A stretch of DNA of 47,470 nucleotides from DAHUYF01 sp035553515 (GTDB lineage: Bacteria > Pseudomonadota > Alphaproteobacteria > ATCC43930 > CGMCC-115725), in the NCBI GenBank assembly GCA_035553515.1, contig DATNDG010000147.1, positions 1 to 47,470 of the forward strand, in the 5' to 3' direction. The notes under the pieces are model-generated. The model was not told the origin of the DNA. It saw nothing but the letters and a program-made list of their open reading frames with translations, and did no database searches. Both the position numbers and the translations under genes were made by a program. Positions 14,771-22,193 of this stretch are shown here, in pieces. Within the stretch, counting starts at the first letter, position 1. Each line of letters opens with the position of its first letter.

Positions 14771-14796
14771 AACGGCCATCCCAGAAGCTTGGTTCA
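14771..14796 (-). promoter_or_regulatory. Probable EcfG-type promoter for 14284-14750
   Basis: On the minus strand: TGAAC (14796-14792), 17-base spacer, CGTT (14774-14771). There is one mismatch from GGAAC-N16/17-CGTT. The -10 box is about 20 bases before the ATG at 14750. Confidence 0.45.
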
Positions 14797-14914
14797 AACC
14801 CATAGCTGCATTGAAGACGAGGGTATGCACTCGAAAACCAGCAGAACAGACCGATAAGACTATTTTGCCGAACCGGCATCCGCGCAACCTGAGCGGCTTC
14901 CTCCTGATCTCTTA

Positions 14915-15100
14915 TCACTTGCAGATAACGGCGCGGCTCCGCGTTCGAATGGACTTCGGTCTTACAGGGTATTCAAGGATGTGCTCACCATGGCGACACG
15001 AGAGAATTGAAGGATTGATCTCAAAACAGCTCGCGCATATGCAGTGAAAGGATTCTGAGCCCTCTGCGTCGGGTTTCAATCGACAGTGCCCGCATCTCAT
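14915..15100 (-). CDS. Putative small zinc-ribbon-like protein (61 aa)
   Basis: A frame from the ATG at 15100 has MRCGHCRLKPDAEG, HCICASCFEINPS and SCRHGEH. The CxxC and CxxC pairs followed by Cys/His could bind zinc. GGAG lies 13 bases upstream, which is rather far. Composition is protein-like but no family is recognised. A longer frame begins at 15181 without a ribosome site. Confidence 0.35.
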   Translation of the reverse strand: MRCGHCRLKPDAEGSESFHCICASCFEINPSILSCRHGEHILEYPVRPKSIRTRSRAVICK

Positions 15101-15215
15101 ATCGCGCTTCTGCTCCCATGATTCCAAGCGAGCTACCTTACAAGATCGTGTATCGGCACAAGCGGGCGGCCTTTCTTTCATCCATTCGAGAAAGCGCCGA
15201 GCATCGTGTACCTAG

Positions 15216-15524
15216 TCATCCGTCATAGGCCACGATCAGCCGTGGGCCGCCTTCCTCTTGCACTGCGTCTACGGCGGCCTCCAGTGCCGCCTCGAAATTC
15301 TCCTCCCTATCAGGCGTGAGGAAGCCGTTCAGCAGCAACTCCTCGACCGCATCCCCCATCTCATCGTCCGCATCAAGCTCTCGCGCAAGAGCGACAAGCT
15401 CCCCGTTCAAAGGCGCCAGATCATCTTGATGCGCTTCCGCCATCTCTAGCACCCGCTCGCCAAGTCGTACCATCCGGTCCAGCCACGCCATCGCCGACAC
15501 AATCCTTGTTGATTGTTCCACCAT
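15216..15524 (-). CDS. Acidic helical protein (102 aa)
   Basis: Strong ribosome site (GGGGGAGGAGAC) before the ATG at 15524. Long helices: MAWLDRMVRLGERVLEMAEA, LNGELVALARELDADDEMGD, ENFEAALEAAVDAVQEEGG. Net charge is strongly negative, with no membrane segment. A truncated paralogue is at 13491-13652, so the family has multiplied in this region. Function unknown. Confidence 0.75.
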   Translation of the reverse strand: MVEQSTRIVSAMAWLDRMVRLGERVLEMAEAHQDDLAPLNGELVALARELDADDEMGDAVEELLLNGFLTPDREENFEAALEAAVDAVQEEGGPRLIVAYDG

Positions 15525-15729
15525 GCCAGTCTCCTCCCCCTCGGCTCACTACCGTAACCGGAGCAGAAGTACTGTCACAGGAAATAAATCGAATTTCGTG
15601 TAAGCAATTGTGAGAGCCTACACTGGTGTGCGGCTCGAATATTCTTGGGCAATTTGGTATTCCGCCTGCTCAAGCAGCGCGATGGGGATAAGCGCAGGCC
15701 GCGTAGCCGCTCAGCCGGTCTTATCTTTC

Positions 15730-16050
15730 CTATTGGCGATCCGCCGAACCCTGGCTTCCTGCCAATGCCATGTAGCTCTCGGCAAGGCGCCGGTAGGATG
15801 CGCGTGATTTCGGAAACCGCATCGCGTTGGCGGCGACGCGCTACTCCTCTGCGCGCATGCGATGGCGCCGCGCCCGCTCAAGCAAATCATTGCTGTCTTC
15901 GCGGAGAAGACTGTCAGCCTCTCCGTCGCAATCCATCGCCCATTGCTGAAGCTGGAGGACTAGATCGGGGTCCCCGACCTGCTTCATCAGCGCACGGCAT
16001 TGGCGCGCGCATTGGCGCGCGATCTCGCGATAAGAGCGGCTATCGCCCAT
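15730..16050 (-). pseudogene. Two-unit RxLA helical protein interrupted by an amber codon
   Basis: The ATG at 16050 (GAGGGG upstream) opens a 69-residue frame with YREIARQCARQCRALMKQ, then LQLQQWAMDCDGEADSLL, ending HRMRAEE at a TAG (15841-15843). The same frame continues without shift for 36 codons (RVAANAMRFPKSR, SYRRLAESYMALAGS) to a second TAG at 15730. The continuation is a second copy of the family unit, in phase. The intact ancestor was therefore probably a 106-residue two-unit protein. It is either recently inactivated, read through, or now makes a one-unit product. Confidence 0.65.
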
Positions 16051-16193
16051 GGCGGGACTTCCCCTCACAAGTTCTTTCAAGAGGAACATCCACGTCCCGC
16101 CCGTAGGCACACCTTCAGCGGTTTGGTTGCCGGAGGGAGGGCAGCACAATTGTATAGGCTGGTGCTCAAATCGTAGGGGTGTGGGGACAGGAG

Positions 16194-16370
16194 TTAGGGG
16201 TCAACCTGCCCGGTCAGCCGCATACGCTCGGCTTGTAGTGCTAACTGGTCATAGTTGTCGGCAATCTCGAAAAGGGTCTTCCTAGCGCGCAGGGTGTTGA
16301 TCTGATCCGCCTGGGCGCGCGCCTCTTCGGCTCGCTCGCGCCAATAGGCGGCGTCATGTTCTAACGGCAT
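16194..16370 (-). CDS. Small helical protein of the RxLA family (58 aa)
   Basis: AAYWRERAEEARAQADQI, then RKTLFEIADNYDQLALQAERM: a textbook member of the local family, closest to 10499-10699. GGAGGG lies just before the ATG at 16370; the longer frame to 16415 has no ribosome site. Function unknown. Confidence 0.75.
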   Translation of the reverse strand: MPLEHDAAYWRERAEEARAQADQINTLRARKTLFEIADNYDQLALQAERMRLTGQVDP

Positions 16371-16547
16371 CGAACCCTCCCCCCATGCTTCAGACTGTCC
16401 CGAGCGCCGCCGCATCTCTGCGCACTCGTCATGATCCTATCGGACCATATCGCAGAAGGTCAGGGGGTGTAAGCACCGCGGGAGCACACCTGCATGGGCA
16501 TGCCCGCCACCAAGAACCTCTGGCGAACGGTAGCGCTATATCCGAGA

Positions 16548-16805
16548 TCAATGGACCGTGCGGTTACCCGGTGCGTTGGGCTCGATGATGCAATCCTCCT
16601 CCAAGCGCAAATTCGCTGCCTTCTCGGCGCGTTCTTCTGCCTCCTGGTCGTCCACCCCGTGGAGCGGGCACTGCCAGTCACACAGGAATTGGCGGCCTCT
16701 CAATCCGGTTGTGCCTTGTCCGTTGTTATTTAGGTCAGGCGGACAGGTACAGCCTCGCGCAATCGCTTCGGGGCTACCTGGCTTCGGTTGATCCTCAAAG
16801 GTCAT
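16548..16805 (-). CDS. Small Cys-rich protein with GSPEAIARGCTCP motif
   Basis: An 85-residue protein. KPGSPEAIARGCTCPPDLNN and FLCDWQCPLHGVDD follow a motif known from many short proteins encoded in proteobacterial phages and islands (G.CTCP...CPLHG), probably a small metal-binding fold with four Cys and one His. The C-terminal half is an acidic helix. The start is uncertain: ATGs at 16847, 16832 and 16805 are in frame. 16805 gives the usual short N-terminus. Function unknown. Confidence 0.65.
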   Translation of the reverse strand: MTFEDQPKPGSPEAIARGCTCPPDLNNNGQGTTGLRGRQFLCDWQCPLHGVDDQEAEERAEKAANLRLEEDCIIEPNAPGNRTVH

Positions 16806-17050
16806 GTTGGTGAAACGCCTGCGCGTCGTCATAGGATGCGCGTACATTTGTCGCTGGGACAGACATGAAACGGATGAGCGCCGTGCTGAGACCTATTCAA
16901 TTGCGCGAACCGCTACATCGCGCAGCCAGCATGGATTGCGAGCCGTGATCGCCAACTCCTCGCCTATCTCGCCAGCCTAAGTGAATCGGATGAATACATC
17001 TCGCGCACCGGCCTGCATTTCGTGCGTCGTGAGAAGACGCGGGCGAGCCT

Positions 17051-17273
17051 ATGGCAGGGCGGCCGAGGAAGCGAGCCGAGATGGCGCGCTATCTTGCGGG
17101 GGATGCAGTCGCCGAAATAGCGACTGGCGGTTAAGCTTTCTCCGCTCGACCTCATGGCAATGGTGCTTCGCTATGCGCACGCCCAAGATCACGTCAGGGA
17201 TGCCGTTCTAGAACGGCTCGAGGAGAGAGCGGTGGTCGAACATCCGCGCACCCGGACCGAGCAAAAGTCCTGA
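17051..17273 (+). pseudogene. Frameshifted terminase-small-subunit-like short gene
   Basis: The ATG at 17051 opens MAGRPRKRAEMARYLAGDA, stopping at 17132. In the adjacent frame the sequence continues as LSPLDLMAMVLRYA, then RDAVLERLEERAVVEH, to a stop at 17271. The combination of a GRPRKRAE opening and a (S/T)PLDxM motif recalls short phage/island proteins related to small terminase subunits. One base of frame change near 17130 separates the parts. It lies next to the tRNA-Leu gene. Confidence 0.5.
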
Positions 17274-17357
17274 CGCCGTTACCCACGAATTACACATTTC
17301 GGGAATCGGCGCACTCATCTCGCTCTGCATCGCGCCGCGCAAATTGCTGATTTCGCT

Positions 17358-17443
17358 TGGTGCCCCTGGAGGGACTTGAACCCCCACATCCTTGCGGATA
17401 ACAGATTTTGAGTCTGCCGCGTCTACCATTCCGCCACAGGGGC
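17358..17443 (-). tRNA. tRNA-Leu (anticodon CAA)
   Basis: Full cloverleaf on the minus strand. The acceptor GCCCCTG pairs with CAGGGGC, CCA is encoded at 17360-17358, the anticodon loop is CTCAAAA with CAA, there is a class II variable arm (GTTATCCGCAAGGATG) and a T-loop GTTCAAGTC. The 86-base length fits tRNA-Leu. Its 3' end faces the accessory region on the left. Confidence 0.97.
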
Positions 17444-17556
17444 TCCGCGCCCGCGTCACTATAACCGTGCGCCCGAGGGGGTCAACGCGCGGGGCGCGCT
17501 TGCGCGGCGGCGGCGCTCTCGGCTAGACCCGGCGCAGAGCAGCGGATCGGGGCCAG

Positions 17557-18009
17557 ATGGCAGGGCGGTACTTCGAGGATTTCACCGTGGGCGAGGTGCT
17601 GATCCTCGGCCAGGTCACGGTGAGCGAGGCCGAGATCGTGGCGTATGCCCGGCAGTTCGATCCGCAGCCCTTTCACACCGATCCCGAGCGGGCGAAGACG
17701 AGCGTCTTCGGCGGGCTCATCGCCAGCGGCTGGCACACGGTCGCCCTCTATATGCGCCTCCTCGTCGACGGCTTCATCGGCAGCGTCGCCGAGAGCCAGG
17801 GCTCGCCCGGCGTCGACAAGATCGAATGGCTGAAACCTGTGCGCCCCGGCGACCGCCTCACCGGCCGCATGACCATCCTCGAGCTCATCCCGTCGAAGAG
17901 CCGGCCCGATCGCGGCACCATCCGCACCCTGGGCGAGATGGTGAATGAGCGCGGCGAGGTGGTGATGACCATGCGCGGCCTCGGCTTCTTCGGCCGCCGC
18001 CCGCGATGA
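17557..18009 (+). CDS. MaoC-family (R)-specific enoyl-CoA hydratase-like protein
   Basis: A 150-residue single hotdog domain of the MaoC family. The hydratase motif D-x4-H with nearby Ser is present (YARQFDPQPFHTDPERA), followed by FGGLIASGWHT and the C-terminal GEMVNERGEVVMTMRG. It probably hydrates a short-chain 2-enoyl-CoA. It is much shorter than the two-domain mesaconyl-CoA hydratase of the ethylmalonyl-CoA pathway, so that role is not claimed despite ecm, ccr and mcd nearby. First gene of a plus-strand run through DedA, DsbB and Coq7. Confidence 0.88.
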   Translation: MAGRYFEDFTVGEVLILGQVTVSEAEIVAYARQFDPQPFHTDPERAKTSVFGGLIASGWHTVALYMRLLVDGFIGSVAESQGSPGVDKIEWLKPVRPGDRLTGRMTILELIPSKSRPDRGTIRTLGEMVNERGEVVMTMRGLGFFGRRPR

Positions 18010-18025
18010 GGAGAGCCCCGCGTCC

Positions 18026-18667
18026 ATGATCGAGCACCTGATCGCGCTCGTCGCATCCTTCGTCATCGCCACCATCTCGAGCCTCGGCTATGCCGGCGTG
18101 CTGTTGCTGATGGCGATCGAATCCGCCTGCATCCCGCTGCCCTCCGAGGTGATCATGCCCTTCGCGGGTTATCTCGCCTGGACCGGGCGCTTCAACCTGG
18201 CGCTGGTGGCGACCGCCGGCGCGCTCGGCTGCAATCTGGGCTCCGCCATCGCCTATGGCGTCGGATATTTCGGCGGCCGGCCGCTGGTCGAGCGCTATGG
18301 CCGCTTCCTGCTGATGAGCCAGCACGATCTCGATCTCGTCGATCGCTTCTTCGGGCGCTTCGGCGGGCTTGCCGTCTTCATCGGCCGGCTGCTGCCGGTG
18401 GTGCGCACCTTCATCGCGCTGCCCGCCGGCGTCGCGCGCATGCCGCAAGGCCGCTTCCATCTCTACACCTTCCTGGGCTCCTGGCCCTGGTGCTACGTGC
18501 TCGCCTTCGTGGGATACCGGCTCGGCGACGCCTGGGACCGCGACCCGCGCCTCAAGGCGGTCTTCCACGAATTCCACCTCGTCATCGTCGCGCTCTTCGT
18601 GCTGGCGCTCGTCTGGTATGTCTGGCGCCATTGGAAGAACCGCCTGCCGGCGCGCGCCGAGCGATGA
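18026..18667 (+). CDS. DedA family membrane protein
   Basis: 213 residues, about five membrane segments, with the DedA/SNARE-associated signature. It shows MAIESACIPLPSEVIMPFAG (E and PLPSE motif), GRLLPVVRTFIALPAGVARM (RxxPxxRT motif) and the G-x-N box around LGCNLGSAIAYGVGYFGG. These proteins act in polyprenyl-phosphate or phospholipid flipping and membrane homeostasis. The stop overlaps the dsbB start (ATGA). A second, divergent DedA protein lies at 38383-39084. Confidence 0.92.
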   Translation: MIEHLIALVASFVIATISSLGYAGVLLLMAIESACIPLPSEVIMPFAGYLAWTGRFNLALVATAGALGCNLGSAIAYGVGYFGGRPLVERYGRFLLMSQHDLDLVDRFFGRFGGLAVFIGRLLPVVRTFIALPAGVARMPQGRFHLYTFLGSWPWCYVLAFVGYRLGDAWDRDPRLKAVFHEFHLVIVALFVLALVWYVWRHWKNRLPARAER

Positions 18668-19149
18668 GCGATCGGCGCCTGCTGCCGCTCCTCCTCTTCA
18701 TCGCCAGCGCCGCGGTGCTGGCCGCGGTCTGGGCGTCGCAGATCTGGGGGCATCTCGTGCCCTGCGAGCTCTGCCTTTATGAGCGCTGGCCCTATTACGC
18801 CGTGCTGGTGCTGAGCGCGGCAGCGCTCATCTCCGGCCGGAGCGGCGTCGCCAAAGCGGCGCTGGCGCTGGCGGCACTGATCTTCCTCGCCGGCGCGGCA
18901 CTCGCCTTCTATCATGTGGGGGTCGAGCGGCACTGGTTCGCGGGGCCCACCGCCTGCACCGGCTCCGGCGCGGCGGATAGCCTCGAGGAATTCCGCCGGC
19001 GCCTGCTGGCGCAGCAGCCGGTCGCCTGCGATCAGGCGCAGTGGTCGCTTTTCGGCGTGACGCTGGCCGGCTGGAATGTGGTCGCCTCGCTGGTGCTGGC
19101 GCTCTTCTCAATCTGGGCGCTGCGCCGGCTGTATTGGAGAAGGGGCTGA
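18664..19149 (+). CDS. dsbB: Disulfide bond formation protein DsbB
   Basis: 161 residues, four membrane helices. The quinone-linked active-site pair is in PCELCLYERWPYY. The second periplasmic cysteine pair is ACTGSG and VACDQA, in the loop before the last helix. It re-oxidises DsbA-type thiol oxidases using ubiquinone. The ATG at 18664 overlaps the DedA stop, and its own stop overlaps the coq7 start, so the three genes form one operon. No dsbA is in the window. Confidence 0.93.
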   Translation: MSDRRLLPLLLFIASAAVLAAVWASQIWGHLVPCELCLYERWPYYAVLVLSAAALISGRSGVAKAALALAALIFLAGAALAFYHVGVERHWFAGPTACTGSGAADSLEEFRRRLLAQQPVACDQAQWSLFGVTLAGWNVVASLVLALFSIWALRRLYWRRG

Positions 19150-19697
19150 TGACCGAGAAGCTGCACCGGCTCCCCGGCGATCCCTCGCCCGAGGAGCTCG
19201 TCCATCGCATGATCCGCGTCGATCATGCCGGCGAATATGGCGCCAGGCGCATCTATGAGGGGCAGCTCGCCGTGCTCGGCCACGGCCGAGCCGCGCCGGC
19301 GCTCCGCCGCATGGCCGAGCAGGAGCAGCGCCATCTCGCCGCCTTCGAGAAGCTCGTCTCGTCGCGCCGCGTGCGGCCGACCGCGCTCTCGCCGCTCTGG
19401 CATGCCGCGGGCTTCGCGCTGGGCGCCGCCACCGCGCTCTTGGGCGAGCGCGCCGCCATGGCCTGCACGGTCGCAGTCGAGGAAGTGATCGACGAGCATT
19501 ACCGCCGCCAGAGCGAGGCGCTCGGCGAGGCCGAGCCCGAGCTCAAAGCCGCGATCGACGAGTTCCGCCGCGACGAGCTCGAGCATCGCGACGTGGCGCT
19601 CGCCCATGGCGCCGAAGACGCGCCCGCCTATACGGCGCTGACCACCGCCATCAAATCCTGCTCCCGCCTCGCCATCTGGCTCTCAACAAGAATTTAG
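19149..19697 (+). CDS. coq7: Demethoxyubiquinone hydroxylase Coq7
   Basis: 182-residue di-iron protein of the Coq7/CLK-1 family. The ferritin-like ligand motifs are in order: RVDHAGEYGARRIYEGQ, MAEQEQRHLAAFEKL, AVEEVIDEHYR and RRDELEHRDVALAHGAED. It catalyses the C6 hydroxylation of 2-polyprenyl-3-methyl-6-methoxy-1,4-benzoquinone in ubiquinone synthesis. It is a lineage clue, since many gammaproteobacteria use the flavoprotein UbiF instead. Coupled to dsbB by a one-base stop/start overlap. Confidence 0.95.
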   Translation: MTEKLHRLPGDPSPEELVHRMIRVDHAGEYGARRIYEGQLAVLGHGRAAPALRRMAEQEQRHLAAFEKLVSSRRVRPTALSPLWHAAGFALGAATALLGERAAMACTVAVEEVIDEHYRRQSEALGEAEPELKAAIDEFRRDELEHRDVALAHGAEDAPAYTALTTAIKSCSRLAIWLSTRI

Positions 19698-19743
19698 TGC
19701 TGGAGTAAGCGCCGTCGCGCAGAGCTGCACGCCCATCCCGCGT

Positions 19744-19766
19744 CCTTCGACAGGCTCAGGATGAGG
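19744..19766. repeat. Dispersed CCTTCGAC...CTCAGGATGAGG repeat
   Basis: CCTTCGAC, AGG, then CTCAGGATGAGG. The same element, in the other orientation and with an inserted GC hairpin, is found at 27868-27908. This is a common dispersed intergenic repeat type in alphaproteobacteria. Confidence 0.7.
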
Positions 19767-19794
19767 GCGGTTCTTCGTGGCCCCTGCCAAGTCC

Positions 19795-19902
19795 TTCTCC
19801 GCCCTTCAGGGCGGAGAATGAGGTGGGTGGCGGCCACAGATACGATTTCGACCACAGCGCACCTCACCCTCCCTCTCCCCGCTTCGCGCGGAGAGGGGCG
19901 AG
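19795..19902. repeat. Two palindromic intergenic elements
   Basis: TTCTCCGCCC/GGGCGGAGAA (19795-19818, loop TTCA) is followed by a CCCTCTCCCCGC/GCGGAGAGGGGCG element at about 19862-19902. They lie between the convergent coq7 and ecm genes and may also serve as terminators. Confidence 0.7.
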
Positions 19903-19918
19903 TGCTCTGCGTTTCTTC

Positions 19919-21910
19919 CTAAGCCGCCAGCTTCGGCTCCGCGGCGATGACCTCGACGATGTCGGAGATGATGGCGGTGAGATCGTAGTCCTTGGGCGTG
20001 TAGACGCGGGCGACGCCGAGGCGCTTCAGCGCGGCCTCGTCCTCGGCCGGGATGATGCCGCCCACCACCACCGGCACATGGCCGAGCCCCTGGTCCTGCA
20101 ACCCCGCCACGACCTCGCTCACCAGCGGCACATGGCTGCCGGAGAGGATCGAGAGCCCGACCACATGCACGCCCTCTTCGAGCGCGGCGTTGACGATCTG
20201 CGCCGGCGTCAGGCGGATGCCCTCATAGACCACCTCGAAGCCGGCATCGCGCGCTTTGAGCGCCACCTGCTCGGCGCCGCTCGAATGCCCGTCGAGGCCG
20301 GGCTTGCCGACCAGCATCTTGAGCCGGCGGCCGAGCCGCTCGGAGACTTCGCCGACGCGCTGGCGGAGCGCGCCGAGCTCGCTCTTGCCGCGCGCGGCCG
20401 CGGCTTGGCCGATGCCGGTCGGCGCACGGTATTCGCCGAAGACGCGGCGCAGCGCCTTCGCCCATTCGCCGGTGGTGATGCCGGCGCGGGCGCAGTCGAT
20501 CGAGGCCGGCATGATGTTGGCGCTCTCGGCGGCGGCGCGCGAGAGTGCCTCGAGCGCGCCCTTTGCCGCCGCCGGCTCGCGCGATCCCCGCCAGGCGGCG
20601 AGCCGGCGCACCTGCTCGGCCTCGGCCGAGGCGTCGGGCTGGAGGAATCCGGCTTCGCCGCTCGCCAGCAGCGGCGAGGGCGCGCTCTCGGTGTAGCGGT
20701 TGACGCCGACGACGACCTGCTCGCCGCGCTCGATCGCCGCCAGCCGCCGCGCATTCGATTCGACGAGGCGCTGCTTCATGTAGCCGCTCTCGACCGCCGC
20801 CACCGCACCGCCCAGCCGCCTGACGCGCTCGAGCTCGGCCAGGATCTCGGCTTTGAGCGCATCCACTTTCCGCTCGATCTCCGGCGCGCCGTCGAAGATG
20901 TCGCCATGGTCGAGGAGATCGGTCTCATAGGCGAGGATCTGCTGCAGCCGCAGGCTCCATTGCTGGTCCCAGGGGCGCGGCAAGCCCAGCGCCTCGTTCC
21001 ACGCCGGCAGCTGCACGGCGCGGGCGCGCGCGCTCTTCGAGAGCACCACCGCCAGCATCTCGATCAGGATGCGGTAGACGTTGTTCTCGGGCTGCTGCTC
21101 GGTGAGGCCCAGCGAGTTCACCTGCACGCCGTAACGAAAGCGGCGATATTTCTCCTCGGCAACGCCGTAGCGTGTCCGCGTCAGCTCGTCCCAGAGCTCG
21201 GCAAAGGCCCGCATCTTGCACATCTCGGTGATGAAGCGGATGCCGGCATTGACGAAGAAGCTCAGGCGGCCGATCACCTGCGGCAGATCCTGCGCCGGCA
21301 CCTGGCCCGACGCCTTGACCGCATCGAGCACCGCCTCGGCCGTCGCCAGCGCATAGGCCACCTCCTGCACCGGCGTCGCCCCCGCCTCCTGCAAGTGGTA
21401 GGAGCAGACATTCATCGGGTTCCACCTGGGAAGCTCGCGATAGGTGAAGGCGATGACGTCGGCGGTGAGCTTCAGGCTCGGCGCCGGCGGGAAGATGTAG
21501 GTGCCGCGCGAGAGATATTCCTTGATGACGTCGTTCTGCGTCGTGCCGGCGAGCTCGCGCCGCGCCGCGCCCTGCGCCTCCGCTGCGGCGATATAGAGCG
21601 ACAAGAGCCAGGGCGCGGTGGCGTTGATGGTCATCGAGGTATTCATCCGCTGCAGCGGGATGCCCTCGAAGAGTGCCTGCATGTCGCCCAGATGCGCGAT
21701 CGGCACGCCGACCTTGCCGACCTCGCCCTTGGCGAGCGGGTGGTCGCTGTCATAGCCGGTCTGGGTCGGGAGATCGAAGGCGACCGAGAGCCCGGTCTGG
21801 CCGCGCGCCAGATTGGTGCGATAGAGCGCGTTCGACGCTACCGCCGAGGAATGGCCGGAATAGGTCCGGATGAGCCAGGGCTCGTCGCGCTTCACCTGAT
21901 CGCTCACCAC
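19919..21910 (-). CDS. ecm: Ethylmalonyl-CoA mutase
   Basis: 663-residue adenosylcobalamin-dependent mutase with catalytic barrel and B12 domain in one chain. The N-terminus is typical of ethylmalonyl-CoA mutases (PWLIRTYSGHSSAVASNALY, then GQTGLSVAFDLPTQTGYDSD). The C-terminal cobalamin domain has D-x-H-x2-G (GLDGHSSGAEQVALKARDAG). It converts (2R)-ethylmalonyl-CoA to (2S)-methylsuccinyl-CoA. The identity is supported by divergent ccr and mcd. GTG start with AGGAGAG upstream. Confidence 0.94.
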   Translation of the reverse strand: MVSDQVKRDEPWLIRTYSGHSSAVASNALYRTNLARGQTGLSVAFDLPTQTGYDSDHPLAKGEVGKVGVPIAHLGDMQALFEGIPLQRMNTSMTINATAPWLLSLYIAAAEAQGAARRELAGTTQNDVIKEYLSRGTYIFPPAPSLKLTADVIAFTYRELPRWNPMNVCSYHLQEAGATPVQEVAYALATAEAVLDAVKASGQVPAQDLPQVIGRLSFFVNAGIRFITEMCKMRAFAELWDELTRTRYGVAEEKYRRFRYGVQVNSLGLTEQQPENNVYRILIEMLAVVLSKSARARAVQLPAWNEALGLPRPWDQQWSLRLQQILAYETDLLDHGDIFDGAPEIERKVDALKAEILAELERVRRLGGAVAAVESGYMKQRLVESNARRLAAIERGEQVVVGVNRYTESAPSPLLASGEAGFLQPDASAEAEQVRRLAAWRGSREPAAAKGALEALSRAAAESANIMPASIDCARAGITTGEWAKALRRVFGEYRAPTGIGQAAAARGKSELGALRQRVGEVSERLGRRLKMLVGKPGLDGHSSGAEQVALKARDAGFEVVYEGIRLTPAQIVNAALEEGVHVVGLSILSGSHVPLVSEVVAGLQDQGLGHVPVVVGGIIPAEDEAALKRLGVARVYTPKDYDLTAIISDIVEVIAAEPKLAA

Positions 21911-22193
21911 CGCTCTCCTTCCTCCGCCCGCCCCTGTTTACACCGTCTCTGCTGCGGCGCAACAGGAATGCTGCGCGCGCAAAGGCGGCACGGTCGCCTA
22001 ACGCAGCGCTAACATTGCGTGTGGCCTCGCGTCACCCGGAAGGAGCAAGATAGAAATAATATGTCCTGTCAATGTAAAAATTTGATACAAAGGACTCTTT
22101 GTGCATTGCAGCACGATGACGATCCGCTTAGACCATCGTTTACGTCGATGCTGCGCCGCACGCAAAGCGGCTCCTGAGGGAGTGCAGTCAGTC
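21911..22193. promoter_or_regulatory. Divergent ecm/ccr control region with palindromes
   Basis: The region contains ACGCA-N10-TGCGT around 22001-22020 and a perfect inverted repeat ACAAAG-GACT-CTTTGT at 22087-22102, itself flanked by CAATG and CATTG. It is AT-rich between 22045 and 22095, unlike its surroundings, as expected of a promoter. A nine-codon open frame (22148-22177) ends just at the ccr ribosome site. The regulator is unknown; operator function is inferred from symmetry alone. Confidence 0.5.

Noticed and set aside
1..17357. Possible CRISPR array or tandem repeats in the small-gene region
   Set aside because: No regularly spaced direct repeats were found; similarity between genes is at protein level only, apart from the relics noted.
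17208..17459. Open frame on the minus strand with GGMVDAADSKSV and VQVPPGAP
   Set aside because: This is the well-known false protein read through a tRNA-Leu gene (17358-17443).
17557..18009. Mesaconyl-CoA hydratase to complete the ethylmalonyl-CoA pathway
   Set aside because: The MaoC protein is a single 150-residue domain, far shorter than the two-domain mesaconyl-CoA hydratase.
19823..22012. 729-codon plus-strand open frame
   Set aside because: Antisense shadow of ecm; Arg/His/Asp-rich composition typical of GC-rich antisense frames, with no domain motif.
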